Origin: Aegilops tauschii subsp. strangulata
Taxonomy: Eukaryota; Streptophyta; Magnoliopsida; Poales; Poaceae
Length of the DNA stretch: 64,000 nucleotides
Assembly (NCBI RefSeq): GCF_002575655.3
Contig: NC_053041.3
Span: 372,293,054 to 372,357,053, forward strand
Direction of reading: 5' to 3'
A program made the translations under genes and the position numbers. The notes under the pieces are model-generated. The model did no database searches, had not been told where the DNA came from, and saw nothing but the letters and a program-made list of their open reading frames with translations. This document shows, in pieces, positions 34,774 through 45,625 of this stretch. Positions within the stretch are counted from its first letter, which is position 1. Each line of letters opens with the position of its first letter.

Positions 34774-36050
34774 TTGCTGCGGGCGAATGTCGACGTGTTT
34801 GCATGGCAAGCATCCGACATCCCCGGTGTTCCCAGGGAGGTGATTGAGCACCACCTAGCTGTCTGTCCTCATGCGCGGCCCGTCAAGCAGAAGGTTAGGA
34901 AGCAGGCTCTGGAAAGGCAGGAGTTCATCACAGAGGAGATCAGGAAGTTGGAAGCGGCAGGTTTGGTGAGAGGAGTGCTCCATCCGATATGGTTGGCCAA
35001 TCCGGTGGTGGTGCGCAAGGCAAATGGGAACTGGAGGCTGTGTATTGACTAACAGATATCAATAAGGCTTGTCCCAAGGACCCCTTCCCGTTGCCGCGCA
35101 TCAACCAGATTGTTGACTCCACGGCCGGGTGTGATCTATTGTCATTCCTTGACGCCTACTCGGGCTACCACCAGATCTTCATGACAAGAGAAGATGAGGA
35201 GAAGACAACATATATCACCCCATGTGGCACGTATTGCTTTTTACGGATGCCTTTCGGGTTGAAGAGTGCTGGCTCGACGTTTGCAAGAGCGGTCCGAATT
35301 GGTTTTGAACCCCAGCTCCATAGAAATATGGAGGCATCCATGGATGACACAGTGGTCAAAACCAAGGACAGGGCAACTCTTGTACAAGACCTGGAAGAGA
35401 TGTTTGCCAACCTGCGCAAGATTAACCTCAAGCTGAACCCTGAGAAGTGTGTCTTCGACGTTCCGTCCGGCAAGCTTCTCGGGTTCTTTGTGTCGTAGCA
35501 CGGGATCGAGGCAAACCCAGACAATATCAAGGCTATTGAACAAATTGAGGCGCCCAAGCGGATCAAGGATGTGCGTCGGCTCACTGGCTGCGTTGCCGCC
35601 ATGAGCCGATTCATCTCCAAGTCCGTCGAGCGTGCCCTCTTGTTTTTCAAAATCTTGAAGAAGGCAGGCCCAATGGAGTGGACCCCAGAAGCCGAGGCGG
35701 CGTTGCAGGATCTGAAGAAATACCTTTCCTCCACGCCAGTACTGGTTGCGCCTAAACCACAAGAGCCGTTGCTGCTGTATCTAGCGGCGACGAATCAAGT
35801 GGTCAGCGCCGCACTGGTAGCACAGAGGGAGGTCGACGAGGAGGCAGTGGCGATGGCAGGACCAGCAGATGGCAAGCCAGAGATTCCCCCGGCAGGGCCT
35901 GGTGCCGGCAAGGCAAGGCCCCCGGCAGAGTCTGACGCCATCGGGGCAGTGCCCGCGCAGTCAAGTGAAGTGGTGCAGAAGAAGAAGATGATGCAGCACC
36001 CGGTTTACTTTGTTAGCTCCCGGAGGGGGCTAGGTCGAGGTACTCCGGTG
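34774..36050 (+). pseudogene. Reverse-transcriptase region, catalytic box altered
   Basis: The 34774-35052 frame (VDVFAWQASDIPGV; NPVVVRKANGNWRLCID) is followed by a one-base shift to DINKACPKDPFPLPRINQ. The RT core continues with FLDAYSGYHQIFM and FLRMPFGLKSAGSTF. The box normally read as YVDD is SMDD here (EASMDDTVVKT), so the first catalytic tyrosine is lost. In-frame TAG lies at 35496-35498 and another frameshift near 36020-36040, before the RNase H region. Confidence 0.88.
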
Positions 36051-36760
36051 TGCAGAAATTGCTCTTCGGCCTCCTTATGGCCTCGAGGAAGCTGCGTCAT
36101 TACTTCCAAGCCCACGAGATCACTGTCGTCACCCGCCTCCCGTTGCAACGGATACTGCACAACCCAGATGCGACCGGAAGGATTGTGGAATGGGCCTTGG
36201 AGTTGTCGAGCTTTGGGTTGAAGTTTGAAAGTACCTCGACAATCCAGAGAAGAGACTTGGTGGAGTTAAAGGCAGAATGGACCTCAACGCCCGACGAAGA
36301 AATCCAGGAGACCGCTCTCCCCGGCAAGGAAGCAAGCCGCGACTGGATCATGTACTTTGATGGGGCTTTCTCTTTGCAAGGCGCCGGTGCCGGTGTGCTG
36401 CTTGTCGCACCCACCGGGGAGCACCTCAAGTATGTGGTCCGGATGCACTTTCCCAGGGAGATGTCCACAAAAAACACTGCTGAATACGAGGGACTGCTTG
36501 CCGGTCTCAGGATCACGGCGAACCTCGGGGTGAAAAAGCTCATCGTCAGGGGTGATTCACAGCTTATCGTCAGACAAGTTAACAAAGATTATCAGAGTCC
36601 GTTGATGGAGGCCTACGTAGATGAGGTAAGGAAACTGGAGGAGCGCTTCGACAGTATACAAGCGGAGCACATTCCCCGATTGGAGAACGACATCGCTAAC
36701 TACTTGTCAAGGCGCGCTGCATTCAAGCTACCCGTGGAACCAGGTACCTTTTTTGCTTCG
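36050..36760 (+). pseudogene. RNase H region of the Gypsy element
   Basis: The frame begins QKLLFGLLMASRKLRHYF (thumb/connection), then IMYFDGAFSLQGAGAG (first Asp), AEYEGLLAGLRI (Glu), VRGDSQLIVRQVNKDY (Asp) and ENDIANYLSRRA (last Asp). The order and residues fit a Gypsy RNase H that degrades RNA in RNA-DNA hybrids. A frameshift follows at about 36810. Confidence 0.85.
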
Positions 36761-36819
36761 GTTCACTCAACCATCCGTCGAGCCATCAATAGAGCAGAAC
36801 AAGCGGAGGAAGTCAGGCC

Positions 36820-38137
36820 CCGGCAAGTACTTCCCCGCCGAGCCCATAGGGGCTGCCGGCAAGGGTGTTGCCGCGGATCCTGAGCCCGCCGAGGGACGAC
36901 TGGCTCCGGCAGGGCACCAAGCCCTGGCTGTAGAGACGACTGCCCCCATGGCGGAAGAGATGCCTTTGGTCCTTGCCGTCGAGCCCCAGGCTCCAGCATG
37001 GGCACAACATACCGTCCATTTCCTCCAGACAGGGGAACTTCCTGAGGAGCAGGAAGAAGCAGAAAAAGTAGCCCGTCGGTCTGCCTTGTACCAGTTCGTC
37101 GATGACGTCCTGTACAGAAGAAGACCGAACGGTGTGAAATTGAAGTGCATCCTCCGGGAGGAATTACTGGAGCTGTTGGCAGAGATACATGGAGGCATAT
37201 GTGGCTCCCACATAGGGTGAAGGGCCCTTGCCGGCAAGGCATTCCGGCAAGGCTTCTTCTGGCCCACCGCCCTCTAGGATGCAACGGCACTAGTAACCAA
37301 GTGTGAAGCGTGTCAGTTCCATTCAAAGAAGCTTCATCAACCAGCTCAAGCCCTTCAAACAATCCCTCTCTTCTAGCCATTTTCGGTCTGCGGGCTCGAC
37401 ATACTGGGCCCCTTCCCCCATGCTGTCAGGGCTTTGAGTACTTGTACGTTGCAATCGACAAGTTCACAAAGTGGCCGGAGGTGGAACCGGTGAGGAAGGT
37501 GACAACACAGTCAGCCGTCAAGTTCTTCAAGGGACTAGTCTGCCGTTTTGGTGTGCCGAACAGAGTCATCACCGACAACGGCACGCATTTCACAATCCAC
37601 ACCTTCATGCAATACATTCAAGACCTCGGCAGCAAGGTCTGTTTTGCTTCCGTGGCCCACCCCCGGAGCAACGGCCAAGCGGAGAGGGCAATTACTGAAG
37701 TGTTGCGAGGCCTGAGAACGAAGACTTTTGACAGGCTGCACAAGAGCGGAAGGCACTGGATTGATGAGTTGCCGGCGGTTCTTTGGTCGATCAGGACGAC
37801 GCCAAATCGAGCCACCGGCCAGACACCCTTTGCCCTAGTGTATGGGGCAGAAGCAGTTCTCCCCATGGAACTCATATACGGGTCACCTCGAGTGCTCGCT
37901 TATGATGAGCTTGAGCAAGAGCAGTTGCGGCAAGATGACGCAACGCTCCTTGAGGAAGATCGTCTTCGGGCGGTTGTGAGAGCAGCACACTACCAGCAGG
38001 CCTTGCGCCGCTACCATAGCCGCAAGGTCCATGCCCGAAGCTTTGAGGAAGGCGACCTTGTTCTTCGGCTCGTTCAGTCGGCCAAGAATTCCAACAAGTT
38101 GACGCCGAAGTGGGAAGGCCCTTATCGAGTAACATGA
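36820..38137 (+). pseudogene. Integrase region of the Gypsy element
   Basis: The zinc-binding part is EIHGGICGSHIG then KCEACQ, interrupted by TGA at 37218-37220 and two TAGs. After a frameshift near 37430, the core reads YVAIDKFTKWPEVEPV (Asp), VITDNGTHF (Asp) and SNGQAERAITEV (Glu), so the DDE triad is retained. The C-terminal part ends KLTPKWEGPYRVT with TGA at 38135-38137. The enzyme would insert the DNA copy into the genome; the copy is broken upstream. Confidence 0.88.
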
Positions 38138-39400
38138 GTCACCAGGCCCGGCGCAGTCTGCCTGGAGACCGAAGATGTTGTCCCAGTGAGCAACTCCTGG
38201 AACATCGAGCATCTTCACAAGTTTTACCCATAAGGCGCGGCTTGTCGGGCCTCCCGGCAAGCCACCTTTTGTACAAGCGTTGCCGGCAAGGCATGTAACC
38301 CTCTGTACAAAGCCAGGCGCAGACCCTGAGCATAAATAAACGAGGCGCTGGCGCCCTAAGTTATAGCATGCATGCTAGGTTAAGTCTCTTCCTCGGTTAG
38401 GGTTGATAGTGCTTAGCGGCGACTAACCCCTAGCCTAGAGGTCGAGTGTGCGTCTTTCTGTCCTCTTTGGTTCGCAGGGCCCGTGGACATATCTCTTGAG
38501 CCGCTTGGGAGAAAGAGGATGGACCGGCGCTCCGGCCCCGGCAAGCCAGGATCGCCGGGGGCTGAAGACAAAAGGATCCAACCACGGCAAGCCAAGGTTG
38601 CCGGGGGCTGCGGATTCAGATAAGTCTTTTATCTCCTATTATGCACTTCCGTATAGAACTGGGACATATGAAACCTCGTTTATATTCTTAAAACCACCGT
38701 GCTCCCCTTTTCCCATACCCAAGAGCTATCCCTTGGGTCGGAACTTGGTCGTAGTCGCGGTGGCAAGAGAAATGAATGAGGGGCCTAACCCTGCTTCGCC
38801 CCTGCCTCCGCCAAGAGCGTGAGAATGCTCGACCAAAGCAGGGGGACGGCAAGGCCTGTTGCCGGGCAACAATGTTTACCTTAGAAATAACAAGGATTCG
38901 TCCTTGGCATGGGCCTCGCTCACACACACAAAACCCGGCAAACACCCTTTTTCATTAAAAACGTCCCATACAGGTACAATTCATACGGAATAAAAAACAT
39001 GAGCAAGGGGATTACAAGTCTAAAAATTAACAAATACCCGCACGCTTACAAACTAAAAAGAGATAAGGTGCCCATAATCCCTTTCTTGTCCCTCTCCTCA
39101 GGAGGTGAAACAAGACAGCAGGAGGGCGAAAGGAGCACCTAGGCGAGGTGTGAGAAGCAGAAGGCGCCAAGAGAGCATCTCGGTGCCGGCGGAGGGGCTG
39201 GAAGACGAGGCAACGGCCCGACAATACGTGACGAAGGCGTCGGTGCCCGCGTACTCTGAGTTGACGACCGCTGCCCGCCTTCTTTGCCTTGTTCGGCCCT
39301 CCTACGCCAGTCGGCCAAGGAGGCGATGGGGAAGGCGCCGATGGAGAGCTTGACGAGGAAGGCCCTCGGCAGGGCGCGAGGCCGAGGGAGGGGCGACGCG
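38138..39400 (+). other. Non-coding 3' part of the Gypsy element
   Basis: No frame is supported. The stretch contains CCGGCAAG palindromes (38247, 38282, 38537, 38587, 38855) and a conserved-looking block gcataaataaacgaggcgctgg. It separates the sense pol region from the antisense ORF. Confidence 0.5.
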
Positions 39401-39401
39401 A

Positions 39402-40055
39402 TCAGTATAAGTCGGGGTTGGCATCCTGCCGCCCGACTCCCTCGTCGTCGCTGTCGCTGTCCTCCTCGTCACTCCCGCTCGAGGAGTAATCTTCATCGTC
39501 GAAGGAGCTTTCCACGCAGCACTTTAGGCGAGTTCCAAGATCTCCGAAGACCTTGATGGAGAGTAGGTCGCCCTCCATTAACTTGAAGTAGAGGACGAGC
39601 CCCACCGTCAGGCTGTGGATGTGAGCAAATGTCTTCCATCCACGACAGAGATACATAACATGCGGAGGGGGGAAGTCGACGTCGACCCGCGTACCGCCGG
39701 TCCCGCAGCCCCTCATGTGCAATCTGAGGGTATGGGGCGGATCAAGCTCCATCTCCTCAGCAAAGGGGGTGGGGAGACGGAGATGACGACGCGGTGGCCG
39801 GCGCAGCCTGATGAAGAACTCGCGGGGCTGGTCCCCGACGTGACCCTCCATCGCGGGAGGCACCACTGGCGGAGGCACGGCCGCCGCGCCACCTCGTCCC
39901 CCTCTCCCCCGACCGCCGCGGCGACCTCGGCCACGCCCCCTCCCCCTTCCTCTCATGGCTGGCTCCGCCACCACGGGTTCATGGGTAGGAGGGACGTGCT
40001 GATGAGCAGCAACCCTCGCCGCCACCGTCGAAGGCCCGGCGCCTCCTCTCACCAT
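39402..40055 (-). CDS. Antisense B3-like ORF inside the Gypsy element
   Basis: 217 residues from ATG at 40055 to TAG at 39404-39402, uninterrupted. Residues about 34-57 are an Arg/Gly run (GRGRGRGRGRRGG type). Residues about 80-165 resemble a B3-type fold: EFFIRLRRPPRRHLRLP, then VDFPPPHVMYLCRGWKTFA, then SLTVGLVLYFKLMEGDLLSI. The tail is acidic (SSSGSDEEDSDSDDEG). A TATA-like ctttataag on the minus strand (about 40131-40139) lies some 80 bp before the ATG, so it may have its own promoter. It resembles proteins often predicted in wheat repeats. The surrounding gag-pol is heavily mutated while this frame is open. The function is unknown; DNA or RNA binding is an inference. Confidence 0.6.
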   Translation of the reverse strand: MVRGGAGPSTVAARVAAHQHVPPTHEPVVAEPAMRGRGRGRGRGRRGGRGRGGRGGAAAVPPPVVPPAMEGHVGDQPREFFIRLRRPPRRHLRLPTPFAEEMELDPPHTLRLHMRGCGTGGTRVDVDFPPPHVMYLCRGWKTFAHIHSLTVGLVLYFKLMEGDLLSIKVFGDLGTRLKCCVESSFDDEDYSSSGSDEEDSDSDDEGVGRQDANPDLY

Positions 40056-40125
40056 GGCAGGTGGAAGAAAGAAGCAGAGGTGGAGGACGATGGATGCTGA
40101 AGGAATGTGGGACGACGCCCCCTCC

Positions 40126-40142
40126 CCTATCCTTATAAAGGG
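40126..40142 (-). promoter_or_regulatory. Candidate TATA box for the antisense ORF
   Basis: The plus sequence ccttataaagg reads cctttataagg on the minus strand, some 80 bp upstream of the ATG at 40055. Position and sequence fit a plant TATA box. Confidence 0.45.
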
Positions 40143-40659
40143 GCGGGGTCGAGGCTCGGCCGCCCCACTCAGCCAATCCAGCCGTCAGAGGCGTAGGGAA
40201 TCAAGACCGACCCGCTGCCCCAATCAGCGACGGCCTGGTTTCCCGCCTCCACCGCCCGCCACTTGCATGAAGGACGCGTGGCGAGCGAGCAGGGTCGAAA
40301 AGACGGGTGAGGCGACTGTTCCCCACCCCGTGATCGGGGGGGGGGGGGGGCGTGGGCGCCTTGAAGACTGCAACCCAAGTCCATCTAGTAAATGAACCGC
40401 GCCTCCACGCCTCCCTCTTTTTATGGGGAAGGTGCGAGCCGTCTCTTTACCGTGATGTGACGCATGCATGCGAGAACCGTCCCACGCATGCCCCCCACGT
40501 CACACACGATCCTCCATGACGCGCGTCCAACGCGGGTCGTGGGGAAGCGCAGCGGACGAAGAGTTACTGCGTGAAAATCCGCCCCGCCTGCCCGCGCACC
40601 GTTCTGGGCCTGGCCCAACAATGTGTCATGCTTATATGTGGCCCAGGCCCGGGGGCTCC

Positions 40660-41846
40660 TGTCGGTGTACAAAAGTAGGGGCACACCTTTGTACCCCTTT
40701 ACCTGTGCACGGGCAGTCGAAGCCGCGCGCCATGGCCACACTAAGTAGGGCAGAGGAGGGGAGCCGGAGAAAAGCCGAAACACAAGATGGTCAGAGGCAA
40801 CGCCAAGGCCAGAAACACAAGACAACAAAGGGGCGAGGTGGAGACCCCCGGCAAGGCCCTTGCCGGGGCGGCCTCCGCGGCCCCGCCAAGAACCTTGCCG
40901 GGGCAACTTACCCAAACACCAACAGAGCGAGCCGCCCTTGAGCCCACAGGTTCCAACCCAACCAACTACGATTGGACCAGGGTTCGGGAGGCACCTCTGT
41001 GGTGGCATGCAGATCTTTGTCAAGACTATAGATATATGAGATCAGATGAGGACCAGAAGACGGCGACCCTCGGCGGGATCCTTGCCGTGGAAAGCCACGA
41101 GACCCCCGGCAAGATCCTTGCCGGGGACGACTGCGCGCCACGGCGAGACCCTTGCCAGGCCCCCGGCAAGGCCCTTGCCGAGGACATCAGCGGGGCCACT
41201 ACCAGGCCCGCACCAGCCAAGTTTCCACCGCCATTAGCATGCAGCTGCCAGCCCGACCAACTGGGCTGGCACTTGCGTGGCAACATGCAGCTTCTAGGCC
41301 AGATCAGCAAGCGCCTGCGTGGCTGCATGCAGATCTTCGTGAAGACCCTACCACCGCGCCACCTCAGCTTCCTGCCGCCTACATGGCGCCGCATGCATCG
41401 CTGGCCAGGGCGCGTGTCGAAGCGAAGAGGAGCGGCGACGAACGGGACGGGCCTCGCTTCCGTCCCCGATAAAGCTAGGGGACACCTAAGCGACGCATGA
41501 AATGCGTTTTGTCCTGTAATACGGGCGATAAGCTCGTGGTACTGTAGGCCTTTCCACCTCCTGTGTGCCACTGTGGCAGCCCCTTTCGACTATAAAAGGA
41601 GGCCCATGGCGTACTGGAGGGGGATTCGGCTCTTTTGAACTACGCAGCCACCATAGCTAGTTCGAGAGCTCAAGAACTCTCTCAAATACACACCAAAGCA
41701 GGGCTAGGGTATTACGCATCGTCGCGGCCCGAACCTGGGTAAACGATCCTTGTGTTGACTGCTAATCCTGCTCTTCTCACAACCCCGCGCCCCGGCAACC
41801 GTAGTAGGGATTCTTGTGATCCCATAGGTGTCGTTTCCCACCGACA
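40660..41846 (+). repeat. 3' LTR of the 11.3-kb Gypsy element
   Basis: 1187 bp, matching 30564-31751. The TATA box is at 41590-41597. It ends CCGACA before the duplicated TGCTG. Confidence 0.95.
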
Positions 41847-42597
41847 TGCTGTAACAGCCATTTGTAGCAATGACTGGAGTTGGCCAGCAATACGTTCAGC
41901 CATAGAAGGAGTCGACAGCATAAATGAAGCCCTTGTGTTCAATGGCATCAGAGAACCATGGAGAATGTATGATCCTGGGATGGAGGTGCAGATTTATCCA
42001 CTTACCGCAGTGACCTGTCAAATAGGCGAGGCCGCGGTTGAAGAACACAATTAGCCGGAAGTCTTTATAATTTGCAGATCTTGTGGGCACTTGGCAGATT
42101 ACAACCTTAAGCGAATCAAACTTGGTATCATGTTGGGTACTGTAAAATTCTGAGTATTCTGGGCCGCGTTGCCAAAGCAGTGCAGTGTTAATCGAAGGAA
42201 GGGGGATCAATCCGCGGGTGTAGACCTCCACGAGCATCCAGCTGCCGCTACCGTCGACGGGCACCATCCAGGATGTGTTCATGCCGACCCAGTTGATACC
42301 GTTAATGTAGTTGAGGGTGATGGGGATCAGATCGCTGTCAAGGGGGTTGATGCTCGCCACCCTACGATCGTTATGCTGCGTGACACACCATTTCTGAAGA
42401 TCCGGCGGCATCAGCAAGCAAGGAGCTGGCTTAAAAAGCTCCAGCCTGAGGGCTTTGACTAAACGGTACAACCCCAACGAGCACGCGGCGAGCAGCATGG
42501 TACTGAGATTAGCCACACACGAAACAATGAGCTTGATTACCTCTATGGGGAGCGAATTCCAGCCACACTTTCGGCGGACGCTGTTCGGTTCTTCCAT
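41847..42597 (-). pseudogene. Exon 1 of split DUF295/F-box gene
   Basis: The start at 42597 (MEEPNSVRRKCGW) leads into an F-box-like WNSLPIEVIKLIVSCV and then a DUF295-type body (INPLDSDLIPITLNYINGIN; VDGSGSWMLVEVYTRGLIP; RDFRL-like KDFRLIVFFNRG; GFIYAVDSFYG). An upstream in-frame Met at 42663 is possible. An in-frame TGA at 41898-41896 follows FYG. The exon ends at 41847 with one base past a codon. The retrotransposon's 5-bp duplication is exactly the last five exon bases (cagca on the minus strand), and the other copy at 30559-30563 is followed by the donor GTATGT. Exons 1 and 2 total 1193 nt, one short of 398 codons. Such genes encode possible SCF adaptors of unknown target. Confidence 0.72.
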
Positions 42598-42759
42598 TGC
42601 TAGTGCTTGGGTTTCGGAAGAGGGGGGAGGCGCCTTAGCGGGGATGGAATATTGGACGACCATGTGCGGAAAAAGATGGAGAAGTGAATACGTGCTGCGG
42701 GAAGTGGATAGGTGATGATGACTACAACATGCCGCTTGACTTACGAGACACATGCCAGC

Positions 42760-43300
42760 AGCGTAGGGTCATATCGATGCGAGAGAACTTGCTTGAGTGA
42801 TCATAGTACTAGTACTCCCTACAGTACCTACTACTGTGCCCTAGTTTGCATATAGAGTAGTAATGGAGTAGGACTCTGCTCTACTACTAGCACTGGAGGA
42901 GTAGTATATTCTATTCTAAAATAGTTACAAACTTCAATGCCCGAGCGTGGAATGACTACGAACCGCCATCGGTGCTAACTCCAATCCCCAGCAAATGCTC
43001 GCTGGGAGACATGGCAGTTGCAAACGCCCGCGACGCAGTTACAATACGTGTGTAAGGGTGGCGGTTTTTACAAATACTATGGCTTAAAAATAGGCCACCA
43101 TCGGATGGAAATCTGATGGTTATGTGGGATTCGCCAAGATTGAGCTCGTGGCGAACAATCGCCAGATATCATTACTAAAAAAAGTTTAAAACACCCGGGG
43201 CTATAACTTGCACCGGCTGACCACTAACAATGATACTAACATAGTTGTAAAATGATCAAAGACCGTGTCTACATGGTGTTTGGAATTATATGAAGAAAAA
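42760..43300. other. Upstream flank, no gene
   Basis: This is the 5' side of the DUF295 gene. It contains AT-rich tagtactccctacagtacc-like sequence (42825-42920) that could be a relic Stowaway element, but no clean pair of ends is seen. Confidence 0.35.
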
Positions 43301-44087
43301 CTAGCAAGATGCCCGTGCATTGCACAGAACATCAAGATGCATTTTTATACAAAACACCTATTGTGATTGACCCATGCAGGAGTAATCCCATGTGTAAAAA
43401 CTAATGATATCTCGAGAATTTTATCGAAAAATGGTATCTCGAGAAAGATGAGAGATAAGGTGAGGAGGAGTGGGGCGTGGTGGTGACTGGCAGTCGGACT
43501 GGGCGGAGGCATGGGGATGGACAGCGCCGGCAGCGGCCACCATGCCAGATTTTTCCAGAGACTTCATTTTTTAATTGCTCAGCAATGAGGTTGTGGGAGA
43601 TAAGGATGAATGAGGCAAGGCCTTATCTGTAAATGTGGAGAGAGGTGTGGGTATCTTTTGTAAAATTGTCATTATTTGCTTTCTATCCATCTGATATAGA
43701 CCGGATGGAATATATTATAAGATGGCAGGCACCATCATCACCAACTCGGTTTTTTCTATACTCCTATAAAAGACTCAGTTGGTGATGATGGTGTGTCTGT
43801 CATCCGCCATTTCTGACCATTAGATCTGCATCTCATGGCTGTGATGTAAGTTGTGTCCTTTTGCAACAATTCCCACTTCTCCGCTCTAGTTTACACAAAA
43901 CCCCTTAGTATCTTGAAACCAACCACATTCCTCCCTTACATCATCAAAACAGCCCAAAGAATATATTTGGAGTGAAACGTAAGATGTTTTTAGTGATATG
44001 TATATCAAAACTAAACTATTTTCTTTCAAATTTGTGAATATGTGTTATTCTACTTTGGGTCCGTTGCAACGGACGGGCTCATTGCTA
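43301..44087. mobile_element. TIR DNA element of about 0.79 kb
   Basis: The left end ctagcaagatgcccgtgc and the right end (minus strand) tagcaatgagcccgtccg are imperfect inverted repeats. There is no long ORF. An internal hairpin caccatcatcaccaactc / gagtt-type lies at 43727-43790. A truncated and internally deleted relative starts at 63856, and a possible right-end relic is near 55098-55140. The family resembles a widespread grass non-autonomous element; no target duplication could be fixed. Confidence 0.6.
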
Positions 44088-44230
44088 TAAAGGTGTATCT
44101 CTTGCATCGTCCACAACGAACACCTGGTGTACTTGTCTGGGCCGGATGCTCGCAGCGCAATGACCTGAGTTTGAATGCCGTCCTAAACTTTAGTTTTTTA
44201 TATTTTTAATATATATTTCTTTCGCTAATG

Positions 44231-44390
44231 TACTGGCAGTGGAACCCACAGAGTACTTAAAATACAAGATTAAGGATGGATTTGTTTCTTTTTAACTTTC
44301 TGTACGAATCTGTAGCCAGCCTGCAAGTCATGTACACTATACTAACAGTGGAACCCACAGAGTACTTAGAATACAAGATTAATGATGCAA
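44231..44390. repeat. Short direct repeat
   Basis: The segment agtggaacccacagagtact followed by taraatacaagattaa occurs at 44238 and 44348, about 110 bp apart. Confidence 0.8.
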
Positions 44391-44639
44391 TTAACTTTTC
44401 ATAGAGGGAGAATCATACACGCAATTAACTCAAATTGATTGGACGTGACTCTATTATTCTCCAACGGCAACCGGCAAATTTCCTCCCGCGGGCCGGAGTA
44501 GGTTTCTCGGTTTGTATGCGGATTTAATGGAGGCGTTTGATGGAGGTGAGGAGGCGTGTTCAACCGGGCGTGCAGCGGGCGGCGCAGTACTATTCAATTT
44601 GACAGCTACTAGTATTTAAAAAAGAAAGAAGATTAGTAG

Positions 44640-44914
44640 AGATAGAGATAAGAGTAGAGATAGAGTCTAGAGAGGAGCACCATCTACTTCTTCGTGTGCT
44701 ACTTCTGCGCTCCATTGGGCGGCTGCAACGTCCCCTATAGCCACTCCCTCCTGCGCTCCATTCGGCGGGCGCTGTTGAAATTTGGGGAGCGCACTCGCGC
44801 GATTGCTGGCAGCGACGACTTCACCGACGACGACTTCTTCCCCCACCTCGGCAACCTCTTCCTCAACGACATAGGCGACAACCTCAACGCCAACGGTGCT
44901 GCTCCCGTTGCACC
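44640..44914 (+). pseudogene. 5' fragment of a SINA-like gene
   Basis: A frame without a start Met reads CAPLGGCNVPYSHSLL, then FTDDDFFPHLGNLFLNDI, and ends at a GTATGT donor after GTTGCACC (44914). The stretch just before (44627-44668) is a gata/gaga repeat. The NVPYSHS segment is echoed by VPHSHS directly after the retrotransposon at 53884, so two related pieces of one family are present. The SINA assignment depends on the right-hand fragment. Confidence 0.4.
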
Positions 44915-45107
44915 GTATGTGTTTTTGTCCTTCCTGTTCGAAATCGTGGTAGAATTCATGTTTCTAGTCTGTGTCCTAGATTCGATCTGTTCATCTATCC
45001 ACATGATTAGTTTAATCTCTGTTATAGCCGTCATGATTTATTTTGTGCTTATTCGGATTAAATCTTGTAGTAACTTGCTCATATAATCAACGGGCGCAAC
45101 GTCCGCT

Positions 45108-45578
45108 GAGGGAGTCCTAGATTAGGGGGTCCTCGGACAGCCGGACTATATCCTTTTGCCGGACTGTTGGACTATGAAGATACAAGATTGAAGACTTCGT
45201 CCCGTGTCCGGGTGGGACTCTCCTTGGCGTGGAAGGCAAGCTTGGGAATTCGGATATGTAGATATCCTCCCTTGTAACCGACTCTGTGTAACCCTAGCCC
45301 CCTTTGGTGTCTATATAAACCGGAGGGTTTAATCCGTAGGACAAACAACAATCATAATCATAGGCTAGCTTCTAGGGTTTAGCCTACACGATCTCGTGGT
45401 AGATCAATTATTGTAATACTCATATAATCAAGATCAATCAAGCAGAAAGTAGGGTATCACCTCCATCGAGAGGGCCCGAACCTGGGTAAACATTGTGTCC
45501 CCCGCCTCCTGTTACCATCCGCCTCAGACGCACAGTTCGGGACCCCCTACCCGAGATCCGCCAGTTTTGACACCGACA
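45108..45578 (+). repeat. 5' LTR of the Fatima-like element
   Basis: 471 bp with TATA box ctatataaac (45311-45320) and a conserved tail gttcgggaccccctaccc. It is nearly identical to 53412-53883. Confidence 0.93.
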
Positions 45579-45625
45579 TTGGTGCTTTCATTGAGAGGTC
45601 CACTATGCCGCCACCATAAGGCTTG

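Larger units (their letters stand above)
30564..41846 (+). mobile_element. Complete Gypsy LTR retrotransposon with antisense gene
   Basis: LTRs are 30564-31751 and 40660-41846, starting TGTC(A/G)GTG and ending CC(A)C(T/C)GACA. A perfect target duplication TGCTG flanks them (30559-30563 and 41847-41851). A putative primer-binding site tttggcgcgccaggtaggga follows the left LTR and a purine-rich aggcccgggggctcc precedes the right. Inside, in order, are gag, protease, RT, RNase H and integrase with many frameshifts and stops, then a 2.5-kb non-coding stretch with an intact antisense ORF (39402-40055). LTR differences are mainly transitions. It is inserted at the exon-intron junction of the DUF295 gene. 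Confidence 0.95.

Noticed and set aside
36763..37380. 205-codon minus-strand frame opposite integrase
   Set aside because: Antisense shadow; the sense frame holds the integrase zinc-binding motif.
44120..44180. Possible tRNA-derived SINE promoter (cctgagtttgaatgccgtcc resembles a B box)
   Set aside because: No convincing A box, no poly-A or T tail and no target duplication.
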